Notes: generated by a model from the sequence alone, not told the origin. A stretch of 64,000 nt of DNA from an uncultured Bacilli bacterium (GCA_934700895.1 CAKUXV010000001.1:186001-250000), one strand, 5' to 3'. Counted from the first letter of the stretch, positions 33,419 through 43,193 are shown. Made by a program: numbers and translations.

Positions 33419-33450
33419 GGGGCTGGAATTTGCCAGCCCCTTTCCTTTTT
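33419..33450 (+). terminator. Intrinsic terminator of hpf
   Basis: GGGGCTGG/CCAGCCCC perfect stem, six-base loop, T-rich tail. Confidence 0.9.
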
Positions 33451-33474
33451 AAGCGGATTTTACGTTTTTTTATT

Positions 33475-33502
33475 TTGGCTTGGTCCCATAGTTGGTTATA
33501 AT
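33475..33502 (+). promoter_or_regulatory. Promoter giving a leaderless HAD mRNA
   Basis: TTGGCT (33475-33480), 16-base spacer, TATAAT (33497-33502), seven bases before the ATG at 33510. The expected transcription start falls on or next to the A of the ATG. Confidence 0.75.
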
Positions 33503-33509
33503 CCTGCCT

Positions 33510-34361
33510 ATGGCAGGCAAAGTTCTAGCAACCGATTTGGACGGGACGTTATTCTTCCCCAAAAGCCAAATTCAAATGATCCCGCGGAAAAATCGCCGTT
33601 TCTTGAAAAAATGGATTCAAGACGGCAATCGCTTGGTTTTGGTCACCAGCCGCGGTCACGAATTCATGGACCACATGAAAAAGAAGTTCCCCGACATTCC
33701 TTTCGATGTCGTCGGAGGAGATGGGACCTTCGTGCAAATCGGCGACCAAATCGTCAAGGAAGAATATTTCGAAGCAGAGCCCTTTCGTCGTTTTCTTAAA
33801 GAACTGGAAAGCGATTATGAACCGAGCCTTTTGATGACTTCCTCCAAGGATTACGGAATTATCCAACGCCGCAGCCGCAACCATGGGTGGGCCAACTTTT
33901 TCTACGTTATTTACCAGTTTTACCAAGGAACGTATCGCGAAAGTCGCGTGAAAGATGATCAGATTTTTTATGGCGAAATCGAAAAGGGCCGCACCTACAA
34001 GCTCATGGCTTGCATCGGCATCACGAAGACGAAGCAACGCTTGGCTTACCACCTCACGAATCTCTTCACCAAAGAATACCCCGATTTCGAATTTGCTTGG
34101 CTCAATCAGTTCATTGAAGTCACCCCTAAGGGGTGCGATAAAAGCAGTGGACTGTCCTTTTACCTTGACTATCTCGGCATTCCGAAGGAAAATGTATCAG
34201 TTATCGGCGATTCCGGGAACGACGCGCCCATGTTTGAGGCTTTTTACGAAAATAGCTATTGCATGGCTCATAGCCACCGCTTGGTTAAGCAAAAAGCCAA
34301 ACACGTTGTCTCCTCTGTTGCTGATTTAGAGGCCTACCTGTACCCATCGGCGGATAGATAA
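33510..34361 (+). CDS. Cof-type HAD hydrolase
   Basis: Predicted sugar-phosphate or nucleotide phosphatase of 283 residues. Motif I LATDLDGTLF at the N-terminus, motif II VTSRGH, motif III Lys in KGCDKSSGL, and motif IV VIGDSGNDAPMFEAF. The large C2 cap sits between motifs II and III. I take ATG 33510 rather than an upstream in-frame GTG because the TATAAT promoter lies between them. Second Cof-type gene in the window is at 49005. Confidence 0.9.
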   Translation: MAGKVLATDLDGTLFFPKSQIQMIPRKNRRFLKKWIQDGNRLVLVTSRGHEFMDHMKKKFPDIPFDVVGGDGTFVQIGDQIVKEEYFEAEPFRRFLKELESDYEPSLLMTSSKDYGIIQRRSRNHGWANFFYVIYQFYQGTYRESRVKDDQIFYGEIEKGRTYKLMACIGITKTKQRLAYHLTNLFTKEYPDFEFAWLNQFIEVTPKGCDKSSGLSFYLDYLGIPKENVSVIGDSGNDAPMFEAFYENSYCMAHSHRLVKQKAKHVVSSVADLEAYLYPSADR

Positions 34362-34384
34362 GGCCCCCGAGAAAGAAGAAAAAG

Positions 34385-35257
34385 ATGAATCAAAACACCG
34401 AAACCGTCGTCACCCTCGTTCATTACAACGTTGCGGTCCGCGACACTTTGGAGTACTGCCTCCAAAAACAAGCTTATGATGTGAAGCTTTTTGAGAGCAA
34501 AAAGAACACGATCCTCCAAGAGATCAAACAAAACACCCCACTTAAAGCCATCCTCGACCACTCTGGCGACAATGGCAAGAAGATGGAGGAAATGATCGAA
34601 AGCCTCTATAACGATGTCTATGGCGAGAAATCCACGATCCTCAAAATCAGTGGCGACAAACTCGTCGTGGATCATGCCCAACACCTTGCTTTATTTGAAA
34701 AAGTCCTCCCGATCCACGACAACATCACCTCGATGATCCGTGGCGTCATCCAAGACGGCATCAACAAGCAAAACGCTGCCCCCGAAGAACAAAAGGCCGC
34801 TCTTTCCATGGATGAGGCCAACAAACTCTGGCACGCCGAAGACGCGATGTATCGCGCAGTTGCCTATTTGACCCTCGTCAATGAGCTCAACAAACTCTTC
34901 TCCGATTATAACATTGCCCGCAACGAAGCCAAAGGCGCCAACACCCCGGCTTCCAACTTCATCGGACAAGACATCTCTAAAGTCATTGGTTTCATCAACC
35001 AAGTCCGTGGAACCGCCATTGAAACCGACCTCGTCTACAAGGCGATGGAAGACAAGATCAACGCCCTCGTTGAAAACTGCATCGGTCGTCGTGATTTGCC
35101 GGTTGGCAAGCGTTTTCCGGACGTCCAACGCGAAGTTCTTGAAACCATCAACCTCTATGTCCGCGACGCCGAAGCCGCGATGAACGCCATCTACCCCGAA
35201 ATGGTCAATGGTCTCATCAACCAAGTGAAGCAGGACGAAGCCAAAAAGGCTGCCTAA
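34385..35257 (+). CDS. Protein of unknown function (290 aa)
   Basis: Soluble, mostly helical protein with no signal peptide or membrane helix. It begins MNQNTETVVTLVHYNVAVRD, has charged helical segments and an Asn/Ala/Lys-rich end (VKQDEAKKAA). I recognise no catalytic motif or family. It follows the HAD gene by 23 bases and precedes a small membrane-protein gene by 34 bases. Codon use resembles housekeeping genes, and the GAAGAAAAAG before the ATG may be a weak ribosome-binding site. Confidence 0.7.
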   Translation: MNQNTETVVTLVHYNVAVRDTLEYCLQKQAYDVKLFESKKNTILQEIKQNTPLKAILDHSGDNGKKMEEMIESLYNDVYGEKSTILKISGDKLVVDHAQHLALFEKVLPIHDNITSMIRGVIQDGINKQNAAPEEQKAALSMDEANKLWHAEDAMYRAVAYLTLVNELNKLFSDYNIARNEAKGANTPASNFIGQDISKVIGFINQVRGTAIETDLVYKAMEDKINALVENCIGRRDLPVGKRFPDVQREVLETINLYVRDAEAAMNAIYPEMVNGLINQVKQDEAKKAA

Positions 35258-35291
35258 TTCATTCCCACTTTTCTAATAAAGGATCTCCATC

Positions 35292-35681
35292 ATGAACGAT
35301 AAGAAGAAAAAAACATCCCTTCCGCGCAAAGAAATCGCTTGGTACGTCTTTGCCTCTTTCCTTGCGGTGGTTGGCTTGACCTTCATCGTCATCGGCATCG
35401 TGGGAGACCATCTTCCTATTAAATCCAGCGACAATTGGGTTTTGATTTCCGAAGCTGCTTGGTTATCCAATTGGTCTCATATGGGTTACCGTTATTGGGG
35501 AATCATCCTTCTCGCTGCCGGAACATTGGTCGGCTGCACCGCGTTGACGATGTTTGCTCGTAGCGGCGACCGCGATTCCGAACGTGCCTTGCGCCGCGCA
35601 CAGCGTCTTGCTGTGACGAGCGAAGAAGAACCCGTGGTCAAGGAAGCCGAAGTCACTTCGACGAAATTGGAAGTAAAATAA
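35292..35681 (+). CDS. Small membrane protein (129 aa)
   Basis: Two membrane helices: about residues 14-38 (WYVFASFLAVVGLTFIVIGIVG) and 66-88 (YWGIILLAAGTLVGCTALTMF), with a basic N-terminus (NDKKKKTSLPRK) and a cytosolic acidic tail. No recognised domain. Ribosome-binding site AAAGGA. It ends the operon with the 34385 gene, closed by a terminator at 35702. The two may work together; nothing more can be said. Confidence 0.7.
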   Translation: MNDKKKKTSLPRKEIAWYVFASFLAVVGLTFIVIGIVGDHLPIKSSDNWVLISEAAWLSNWSHMGYRYWGIILLAAGTLVGCTALTMFARSGDRDSERALRRAQRLAVTSEEEPVVKEAEVTSTKLEVK

Positions 35682-35701
35682 GAAGAATTCATCTATCTTC
35701 T

Positions 35702-35726
35702 GGCGGCGGTTTATCCGCCGCTTTTT
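35702..35726 (+). terminator. Intrinsic terminator after the small membrane protein gene
   Basis: GCGGCGG/CCGCCGC stem, loop TTTAT, then T5. Confidence 0.9.
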
Positions 35727-35827
35727 GCTACTTAATATTTCCGCGCGTACGCATATGGGTTGCATTTCCTGCAGAAAGGAGTTTAATAGGGCGGGCCATC
35801 TCGTATGGCATACTAGGAGGTTTGGTT

Positions 35828-36739
35828 ATGAAAATCAAAATCGTTGGCGACACTTCCATGGATTTGTCGCCTGCTGCTCAAAAAGAACTTGGCATCCCTT
35901 GCGTCCCTTTTTCCATTCAATTTGGGGAAACTAGCAAAAAAGACACGACTTTCGAAAACGAAGAACTTTATGCGTATAACGAAACCCATAAGCAAATCGC
36001 CCAAACCAGCGCGGTCAACGTGGGCGAAGCTGTTGAATTCTTCCAAAAGCAAAAAGAGGACGCCGATCAATTATTCTACGTTTCGATTTCTTCTAAATTA
36101 AGCTCCGGTGTTCAAAATGCTTCGATTGCCGCGGAAGAAGTAGGTGGAGTTACCGTCTATGATTCCGAGTCTTTCTCCCTTGGCATTGCCTTGCTTGCTT
36201 TTAAAGCCAAAGAACTAGCGGATGCCGGAGAAAGCGATCCCCAAGCGATTAAAGCTGCGTTAGACGAATACCGCGAACACGTCGTTGCTCAATTGCTCAT
36301 CGACGATTTGTCGTTCATGGCCCGCGGAGGAAGATGCTCCAAACTCTTGAGCTTTGGGGCGAACTTATTGAAGATCCACCCGGTTCTTATCTGCAAAGAT
36401 GGCACCTTGCAGGTGCTTAAGAAATTCCGTGGACCGATGAAAAAGCTCGGAAAGAAGTACGTGGATGAAACCCTTGCCTGCTTCTCCGAAATCGATAAAT
36501 CCGTTGTTTTGGTAGGTTATACCAGCGAAAAAGACGCGATGGTCGACGATGCGGTGCAAGCCTTAAAAGATGCGGGATTTGAAAAAGTCTACGTGACGAA
36601 GACCAATTCCACGAACGCTTGCCATTCGGGACCGAATTCCATCGGGTTTGCCTTTTTGAATTCGGCAAAGACCAAGGAAAAACATGAAGCGTTATTAACG
36701 CGCATCAAGAACAAATTCCTCAAGAAAAAAGCGGAATAA
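35828..36739 (+). CDS. DegV family fatty-acid-binding protein
   Basis: Protein of 303 residues of the DegV/FakB family, which binds one fatty acid for phosphorylation by the FakA kinase. Signatures: VGDTSMDLSP at the N-terminus, AQTSAVNVGEAVEFF (fatty-acid carboxylate contacts), SISSKLSSGVQNA, and the RGGRCSK element (about 160). The start at ATG 35828 follows AGGAGG. No FakA gene is visible in the window. Confidence 0.93.
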   Translation: MKIKIVGDTSMDLSPAAQKELGIPCVPFSIQFGETSKKDTTFENEELYAYNETHKQIAQTSAVNVGEAVEFFQKQKEDADQLFYVSISSKLSSGVQNASIAAEEVGGVTVYDSESFSLGIALLAFKAKELADAGESDPQAIKAALDEYREHVVAQLLIDDLSFMARGGRCSKLLSFGANLLKIHPVLICKDGTLQVLKKFRGPMKKLGKKYVDETLACFSEIDKSVVLVGYTSEKDAMVDDAVQALKDAGFEKVYVTKTNSTNACHSGPNSIGFAFLNSAKTKEKHEALLTRIKNKFLKKKAE

Positions 36740-36747
36740 GCAAAAGA

Positions 36748-36786
36748 AAGGGCTTTAGCACTAAAAAGGGTACGAGCCCTTTTTTA
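36748..36786 (+). terminator. Intrinsic terminator of the degV-family gene
   Basis: AAGGGCT pairs with AGCCCTT over a 20-base loop, then T-run. Confidence 0.7.
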
Positions 36787-36819
36787 TTTGGTTTACAATG
36801 AAGCGAAAGGAAAGAACGT

Positions 36820-37179
36820 ATGAAGAAATTAGCATTGATTGCCCATGATAATAAAAAGGCCGACATCGTGGCTTGGGCGATGAAGAACGTGGAATCGTTA
36901 AAAAATTACACCCTTTGCGGAACGGGAAAAACCGCTGAATTAGTGGAACAAGCAACGGGCTTAAAGGTTGAAGCCTTCCTTGGTGGTCCGTATGGAGGAG
37001 ACCTAGAAATCGGCGCGGAAATCGCAACCCGCAAAATTGATATCGTCGTCTTCTTCTGGGATCCCCTTTGTTCCCAGCCCCATGACCCGGACGTCAAAGC
37101 CTTGATGCGCATCGCCGCGGTTTATGACATCCCCTTTGCCACCAATCGCGCGACCGCCGATTTGATTCTTGGAGCCTGA
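36820..37179 (+). CDS. mgsA: Methylglyoxal synthase
   Basis: Converts dihydroxyacetone phosphate to methylglyoxal and phosphate, a bypass that frees phosphate when sugar phosphates pile up. 119 residues. Signatures: MKKLALIAHDNKKADIVAW (His and Asp near the active site), LCGTGKTAELVE (phosphate loop), GGPYGGDLEIGAEI with the catalytic Asp, and DPLCSQPHDPDVKALMRIAAVYDIPFATN. Single gene with Shine-Dalgarno AAAGGAAAG. Confidence 0.97.
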   Translation: MKKLALIAHDNKKADIVAWAMKNVESLKNYTLCGTGKTAELVEQATGLKVEAFLGGPYGGDLEIGAEIATRKIDIVVFFWDPLCSQPHDPDVKALMRIAAVYDIPFATNRATADLILGA

Positions 37180-37196
37180 TCCAACCAACATCTATT

Positions 37197-37221
37197 AGCT
37201 GCCTTCCTGGCAGCTTTTTTT
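37197..37221 (+). terminator. Intrinsic terminator of mgsA
   Basis: AGCTGCC/GGCAGCT stem with five-base loop and T7. Confidence 0.92.
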
Positions 37222-37226
37222 GATAG

Positions 37227-37252
37227 AAAAAAGCCACCCGAAGGTGACTTTT
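37227..37252 (-). terminator. Intrinsic terminator of the 37272 gene
   Basis: On the minus strand GTCACC/GGTGGC stem (one mismatch), TTCG tetraloop, then T6. Confidence 0.85.
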
Positions 37253-37271
37253 GAAAGGAGAATCGGAATTC

Positions 37272-37871
37272 TTATTTAAGAAGGGCAACCGCGCCAACGC
37301 CAGTTCCGAGAACCCCACCAACGCAACCGAAGCATCCGCTGAGGATCGAACCAATGCCGAGGGAATATTCCACGCCCGTTTTTAAATTCAAGGCATTCGT
37401 GATCTTGTCTTCAAATCCGCACATTTGCATGGGGAAGAAGGCCATGATGCCGGAAGCGACGAGGCAGAGTCCAGCGAGGACGAGAAGAAGCGCCCCAAAT
37501 TTGCTCTTTTTGAAGAGGAGGGCAAGAATTGTGAGAATGAGGGCGGCCGCCATAAGGATGAAGACAATCATCGTGCCAGCGTGCGAAGGAGCGGTATAAA
37601 CCATATTGCTGTCCACGGTAGAAAGCTTCACGCCGGGGAAGGTGGCCCATTCCGGGACATCTCCGCCAGAGGGGATGGTTTTGGAGAATCCGAATCCAAG
37701 GATTGCGCCCATGATTCCACTGGTTCCAACCGCGTTATTAGCGGCCCATGTGGTCTGATTGACGTTCGACAAGAAGAGTCCGAGGCAGAGGGCTGCGAGG
37801 GATAGAACTAACGTCAAGAACGCACCAATGCCCGTTAGTTTCTTGATAGACTTAGAGTTTTTCTTTGCCAT
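37272..37871 (-). CDS. Four-helix membrane protein, unknown function
   Basis: Membrane protein of 199 residues: helix 1 at about 14-36 (IGAFLTLVLSLAALCLGLFLS), an outside loop to about 95, helices 2 and 3 at about 97-145 (IVFILMAAALILTILALLF, LLLVLAGLCLVASGIMAFF), and a Gly-rich fourth segment at the C-terminus (SLGIGSILSGCFGCVGGVLGTGVG). Basic N-terminus with Lys/Ser. Shine-Dalgarno AAAGGAAA. No known family recognised. Similar small proteins are common in mollicute-related gut bacteria, by impression only. Confidence 0.7.
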   Translation of the reverse strand: MAKKNSKSIKKLTGIGAFLTLVLSLAALCLGLFLSNVNQTTWAANNAVGTSGIMGAILGFGFSKTIPSGGDVPEWATFPGVKLSTVDSNMVYTAPSHAGTMIVFILMAAALILTILALLFKKSKFGALLLVLAGLCLVASGIMAFFPMQMCGFEDKITNALNLKTGVEYSLGIGSILSGCFGCVGGVLGTGVGAVALLK

Positions 37872-38128
37872 GATTGAAATTTCCTTTCATGAAAAACGTA
37901 ATTTGATTGTAGCCGTTTCTGCGAGGAATAGAATAAGAAAATTTAAAGTTGTACAAAATACATACCTTTGTCTCAAAGCCTTTTGATGGTATACATATGG
38001 TCTAAAACTCAGGTTTTTTCAAACTTTTCTTCGTCGTTTTTCTATTCCTGTTGAAAATGTTGTTTATTTTTAAAGAGGATGGAAAAGGGATTTTTTGCTG
38101 TTTTAAGGACGCTGTAACTATGCTGTAC

Positions 38129-38169
38129 TTTTATTCGGAGTTAACCGAGTCGGATGAAACCGAATAAAA
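38129..38169. promoter_or_regulatory. 10-bp perfect dyad at an ATPase pseudogene start
   Basis: TTTTATTCGG (38129-38138) and CCGAATAAAA (38160-38169) are perfect inverted copies, 21-base spacer, spanning the start codon of the broken ATPase gene. Confidence 0.65.
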
Positions 38170-38173
38170 TGAA

Positions 38174-38973
38174 ATTCATTGGACGAGAGCAGGAATTGCG
38201 GAAAATTAAACGTATTGTTACGTCAAACGGAACGAATTTTCCTTGGTTTATGGTCGCCGCCGGGTCGGTAAAAACGAATTGATTAAGCAAGCCTTAACTG
38301 AAGTTTCAGGGACGAAAATCTATTACGAATGCAAACAAGTCGCGGAAAAAAATAACGTAGATGGATTGGCGGAAGTAACTTCCGCGGCGCTTCGATTTCC
38401 CAAATTGGCCTTCGAGGACATGGAATCCGTTTTAAGATTCCTTTTCGAATCTTCTAAAAAGGGAAAATTATTTTGGACGAATATCCTTATTTGCGTGACT
38501 CGATTCGCGGGATGGATAGCATCCTTCAATCCTTGATCGACGGCCACAAAGAAGAAACGAACCTCTCTCTTGTTTTGCTTGGGTCCTGCGTAGAGACCAT
38601 GCGCTCGTTAACGGCGCATTCGAATCCCCTTTACGGCCGCGTGGATTTATCGATGAATCTCGCTCCCATGGATTATTACGAATCCAGCTTGTTTTACCCT
38701 CGTTTTTCCCCTTCCGATAAAGTGAAAATATATTCGGTTTTTGGCGGAATCCCTTATTATAATCGCTTATTCGACGGAGAAAATATCTTGGATTTAATTG
38801 CTGCTCCAGGAGCGAGACTCGAAAACGAAGTGGAGATGTACCTCAATGTCGAAATGGGAAAAATCGGCAATGCGAACGAGACTTTTGAGGCACTGGCACA
38901 CGGATATTCGAAATTTTCGGATATTTTATCTCGGTCCCACATTTTCAGCAGCCCTACCCTTGCCGATTTTTAA
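38174..38973 (+). pseudogene. Truncated ATPase (ATPase_2/COG1672 type)
   Basis: The frame reads MKFIGREQELRKIKRIV from ATG 38170-38175 region (in frame with ATG 38155), then shifts near 38250 to YGRRRVGKNELIKQ (Walker A, unusual N for T), and again near 38470 to LDEYPYLRDSIRGMDSILQ (Walker B) and GSCVETMRSLTAHSNPLYGR. It stops at 38973 after SDILSRSHIFSSPTLADF. The C-terminal nuclease-like DUF234 domain of the family is missing. Two indels and a truncation make it nonfunctional. Confidence 0.75.
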
Positions 38974-39078
38974 GACGAAGCGCGCACCAAATTCGGAGGT
39001 GATGCCGTTGCAGATGTGATACGGGGCCTTATAGGATTCTTGGACGTGGTCGTCTTGGGCTCCGTCGACTTCCTTCAT

Positions 39079-39917
39079 CTAAGTGCATTCAAAGACTTGG
39101 AAGCATTCTTCGATGATCTTCGGGAATTTCTCGTCCGGATGCTCTTTGACCATTTCGCCATCGATCATCGTGAGGGAGAAATTCTTCATCTTTTCTTTTG
39201 TCCCGTCGCCAGGGAAACCAAAATGGGCGGTTTCGCGGAGGATCGCCTTGTCATCGGAGACGAAGTTCAAGGTACACTTGCCGGTGCGAAGGATGTTTTT
39301 TGCAGGTGTTGGACGTATTTCTACAGTTGAGGATCATGGCGTGGTAGTCTTTGCCTGCGATATAGAAGGGGAAGCAAAGGGAATAGGCGCCGTAAGTGGC
39401 GCTGTCGTCCTCGGCAAGGGTGCCAACAAGAAGCGTCGGCATGGGAAAGAAACTCGAAATTGATAGAAATTGTCGCAGATTCTTAAACTTTTGAAGTTTT
39501 CTTTTTTCATATATTCTCCAGCGGTGTCAAATAATTTCTTCGCGAGGAAGATGTCGTTCATCGCGCTTGCTAGAACCGCCGCGCCCGTATATCCAAGAAT
39601 AAGGGAGAGCTTGAGGGTATGGTCGATTTGCACTTGTTTAAAGAAAATCGCGATGATAACGAAGGGGGCGTTGAACACGAGCATGAGGCTTTCACGTAGT
39701 AGTGGATGCGGATTTTAGCCTTGGTCTTGAAGACTTTCTTGCTCAGGGTGAAGCAAATGATGCTGCAATGCATCGCTAGCAACGTGAAGATAAATCCAAC
39801 GAGGTTTTCTTTCATACTGACGAATTGCGACAAGCATATGGACCCGAACGTAATGATTTCGCCCAAGATGAACAGGGTTAAAATCCTGATGTTTGCTTTC
39901 TTTTGATTCTTTTTCAT
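39079..39917 (-). pseudogene. Decayed membrane-protein gene
   Basis: Read on the minus strand: MKKNQKKANIRILTLFILGEI opens at 39917 with two helices, then coherent protein continues in another frame (VFNAPFVIIAIFFKQVQIDHTLKLSLILGY...FLAKKLFDTAGEYMKKENFKSLR) and later fragments (AEDDSATYGAYSLCFPFYIAGKD, then NFVSDDKAILRETAHFGFPGDG...FQVFECT). At least three frameshifts. The protein had about four N-terminal helices and a soluble C-terminal domain. Family not recognised. Confidence 0.6.
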
Positions 39918-40292
39918 TTCACCTCCGTTCGATAAGTTCCTGTCGATATTAAGGCAGCAAACCTATATATCGATAAAAATTTATTGAATCATTTATCGTT
40001 GAAATAGCGACATATATTTAGAGCTAAAACAACGAATAAAAGGAAAAAATAACAACTTGTTCATAAAATCTAAAAATAGCGAACATAATCCGTTTTTTTG
40101 CAATTCTTTTTCGCGATTTTGACTAAAAAATGGGGTCAATTTCTAGACGGCTAAAAAGAGAGGCAAGCAAACCTGTAGTGTGTTATCCCTCGAAACTGGT
40201 ATGATTTAGCCAAGGCAGATAGAAAAAATTACGTCCTCGCCTTCGCGGCGGAGAGCCTTTATATGGATGCGGCAGGCCTTATAGGAGCCCTT
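39918..40292. other. AT-rich noncoding stretch before the ABC transporter
   Basis: No gene over 375 bases. An extended -10 (TGGTATGAT, near 40197) lies about 90 bases before the transporter start and is the likeliest promoter; a small GC-rich hairpin (CTCGCC/GGCGGAG) follows in the leader. Confidence 0.45.
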
Positions 40293-43130
40293 ATGATCGA
40301 GATTAAGGATATTGTGAAAACCTATCACCCCAAGAAAGGGGGTGTTGTCGCGGCATTAGATCACGTCAGTTTGAAGTTCCCTGAGAAAGGGTTGGTCTTT
40401 ATTCTTGGCAAATCTGGCAGCGGCAAATCCACTTTATTAAACGTCATGGGCGGATTAGATAATGCCGATAGCGGTGAAATTGTCATCAAAGGAAAATCGT
40501 CCAAAGATTTCTCCATGGGGGATTTCGATAGTTACCGCAACACCTATTTGGGATTCATCTTTCAGGAATACAACATCCTGGATGATTTTAACGTTGGAGC
40601 CAACATCGCTCTTGCCTTAAAACTCCAAGGGCAAAAAGCAACAAATGAGAAAATCAACGCGATTCTAGACGAAGTCGGTCTAACGGGATTTGGAAAAAGA
40701 AAGCCCAATGAACTTTCTGGCGGTCAAAAACAACGTGTCGCGATTGCGAGAGCCCTTGTTAAGAATCCCGAAATCATCATGGCGGACGAACCAACCGGTG
40801 CCTTGGATAGCAACACGGGGATTCAAGTGTTTGATACTTTAAAGGAATTGTCCAAGGATAAACTCGTCATCGTCGTTTCCCATGACCGTGAATTCGCCGA
40901 AGAATACGGGGACCGTGTCATCGAATTAAAGGATGGCAAGATCATTTCCGATATCGAAAAGCACCATATCGACGCCACATTAGAACAAGGCGGAGCCAAA
41001 AACTACAATGGCAAGCTTTTCCATTTCCCTAGAGGCTATCGCTTGACGGAAGAAGACATCAAACGCATCAACGCCTATCTAGAAAAAGAAGAAGCGTTCC
41101 TCTCTTTGGATGAAAAGATTAATTCCGACGTCAAAGCTGCATCCCATATCGATAAGGACGGCAAGATGGAGTCGTTTGCTCCAACCGACGAAACCGCGAT
41201 TCATCCCGAAAACGAAAAGCCCTTTAAGCTCATCAAGTCGCGGATGCCATTCAAAGAAAGTTTCAAGATGGGCGTCAGCGGCATGAAGACCAAGCCTGTT
41301 CGCCTTGTTACGACCATTATCCTGTCGTTTACTTGCTTTGGCATGTTCGGCATTGTGGATAGTTTTGCTGCCTATAATAGCAATACCGCGATCGTCAATT
41401 CGATAATCGATAGCAACATCCGTTACACCACTTTCAAAAAGATGGTGGAAATCGATAATTATGGAGAAGACTATTTTGTCGAAAAACTCTTTTCCGATCC
41501 GGACGTCGAAATCTTGAAACAGAAAACCGGCCATGATTTTCTGCCAGTGTTATCGGGAAAAAACAACGGATATTATGGGGGCAACGCTAGCATCGCCGGT
41601 TCGTTTCTGAAAGAATCCAAAAGGAATATTTATGATGGAAGCCTCACTGGCATTGTGGAGCTAAACGACGAAACGCTTGCTCGTCACAACCTTTCCCTAT
41701 CCGCGGGGAGGTTGCCTTCCGCAACTGATGAAATTGCCATCAGCGATTACGATTTCGCCTGTTTCCAAAAATGGGGCTATTCCCATGTGGATCTAGAAGG
41801 AAACTTGGATGAAAACCAAAACATGGCCCCCGCGGATCTTTCAAGCGAAGAGCGATTCCTTCAAAAGAATCCAAACCTCCAAATTCAAGGAAATTCTCTT
41901 CAAGGCATTTATAAAATCGTTGGCGTGATTCAAACTGGCTACGACTATTCCCGTTACGCGGAGCTGGATAAAGATTTAAATACGGACGACGTGCTTAATT
42001 ATTATATGTTGCAGAGCCAATTCTCCACGGAGCACGGAAGTTCCTTTTCCGGGATGGCTTTTGGAGGAGAGGGCTTCATCGCCAATTGCCTTTCCTACAA
42101 AGGGGTTGGAGGAGAAATTCAAGATAAGGCCACGTTAAGATGCGTGGAAGCTAGTGGCAAGCCCAACGGAATGTTTTTTGGAAGCAATTACAGCCATTAT
42201 TTCACCCCGAAAGATTATTCTGACGTTACCTATTTCAAGACGGGAAAATCGGCTTTGGAAGAAAATGAAATCACTTTGAGCCTTGGAACTTTGGTGAGTA
42301 CGTTATCCGATGTCTATTACGACGATGAAGAAGCACAGAATTCCTTGAAAGACGTCTATAACGACTTGTCGGATGTAGAGGGCATCGCCTCCATTCTTCA
42401 ACCCCTAGTTAAAGACATCGTCTTGAAGATGTCTTGCGGCGGAGGCTTCGAACCTTATCTGGCTAAAAACGTAACGATCCAAGGATTCTTCTTGGAAAAC
42501 GAAAATGTTGATTCCACGTTTATCGGGGTCTCCGTCGATATGGGCGAAGCACTCCAACAAGCCTCTGTCGGTAAATACTCGATGGCGATTTCCGGCGAGA
42601 AATTGTCCAAATCGGAACTAGAAAAAATCGTCGATTTCTCAGGAAGAAGCGAAAACGGAGTCAAATTCACCTTGACCAATTACGTGGTCTCCACGGAGAA
42701 CATGGTGGGATCCATCATCAAAACTGTGGCGAAGATTTTGCTTTATGTTGGCATTGCTGTTTTTGTGTTCGCCATCATCCTCTTCATGACTTATATTTCC
42801 GCCTCGGTATCCTATAAGAAAAGAGAAATCGGCATCTTACGCGCCGTTGGTGCGCGTTCTAGCGATGTCTTCGGTATCTTCTTTAATGAAGCCCTGGTGA
42901 TTTCTTTGATTGTATTTGGCCTAGCCACGGTTGCCAGTGGAATTACGGTGGCTTTAACGAATGCCTCCTTGCGTTCCACCTACGGCTTGCCCATTACGTT
43001 ATTGAGCTTTGGCATCCGTGAAATTGGTCTCATCCTGCTCGGGTGCGTGGTCACCGCCTTGATCGCGAGCTTCTTGCCCGTTTTGCGCATCGCCTCCAAA
43101 AAGCCCGTCGATGCGATTAAAAATCGATAA
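40293..43130 (+). CDS. Fused ABC transporter ATPase-permease (MacB/BceAB-like)
   Basis: Single 945-residue protein. N-terminal ATPase: Walker A LGKSGSGKST (about 37), Q-loop FIFQEYNI, signature LSGGQKQRVAIARAL, Walker B IIMADEPTGALDS, switch VSHD. Residues 330-350 hold the first membrane helix, then a large extracellular domain of about 450 residues, then three FtsX-type helices ending with KKREIGILRAVGARSSDV. This topology belongs to type VII ABC systems that use mechanical force rather than classical transport (bacitracin or peptide resistance, lipoprotein release). The start is ATG 40293 with GGAG; an upstream in-frame ATG at 40263 is less likely. Flanked by pseudogenes. Confidence 0.92.
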   Translation: MIEIKDIVKTYHPKKGGVVAALDHVSLKFPEKGLVFILGKSGSGKSTLLNVMGGLDNADSGEIVIKGKSSKDFSMGDFDSYRNTYLGFIFQEYNILDDFNVGANIALALKLQGQKATNEKINAILDEVGLTGFGKRKPNELSGGQKQRVAIARALVKNPEIIMADEPTGALDSNTGIQVFDTLKELSKDKLVIVVSHDREFAEEYGDRVIELKDGKIISDIEKHHIDATLEQGGAKNYNGKLFHFPRGYRLTEEDIKRINAYLEKEEAFLSLDEKINSDVKAASHIDKDGKMESFAPTDETAIHPENEKPFKLIKSRMPFKESFKMGVSGMKTKPVRLVTTIILSFTCFGMFGIVDSFAAYNSNTAIVNSIIDSNIRYTTFKKMVEIDNYGEDYFVEKLFSDPDVEILKQKTGHDFLPVLSGKNNGYYGGNASIAGSFLKESKRNIYDGSLTGIVELNDETLARHNLSLSAGRLPSATDEIAISDYDFACFQKWGYSHVDLEGNLDENQNMAPADLSSEERFLQKNPNLQIQGNSLQGIYKIVGVIQTGYDYSRYAELDKDLNTDDVLNYYMLQSQFSTEHGSSFSGMAFGGEGFIANCLSYKGVGGEIQDKATLRCVEASGKPNGMFFGSNYSHYFTPKDYSDVTYFKTGKSALEENEITLSLGTLVSTLSDVYYDDEEAQNSLKDVYNDLSDVEGIASILQPLVKDIVLKMSCGGGFEPYLAKNVTIQGFFLENENVDSTFIGVSVDMGEALQQASVGKYSMAISGEKLSKSELEKIVDFSGRSENGVKFTLTNYVVSTENMVGSIIKTVAKILLYVGIAVFVFAIILFMTYISASVSYKKREIGILRAVGARSSDVFGIFFNEALVISLIVFGLATVASGITVALTNASLRSTYGLPITLLSFGIREIGLILLGCVVTALIASFLPVLRIASKKPVDAIKNR

Positions 43131-43145
43131 GTAAGTTTGTATGCT

Positions 43146-43176
43146 CCAAAGTTGCTAACTTCCAAGCATTATTACT
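43146..43176 (+). repeat. Direct repeat copy A near ATPase pseudogene
   Basis: CAAAGTTGCTAACTTCCAAG here resembles CAAAAGTTGCTAACCTTCGAG near 44575 (copy B). The two copies flank the ATPase pseudogene 43194-44552. Copy A is followed by an inverted AAGCAT...ATGCTT, possibly a terminator of the ABC gene. Confidence 0.6.
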
Positions 43177-43193
43177 AATATGCTTGGTTTAGA

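Noticed and set aside
34691..35224. 177-codon minus-strand frame opposite the 34385 gene
   Set aside because: Shadow of the plus-strand gene: no ribosome-binding site and biased Val/Asp/Phe content typical of antisense frames.
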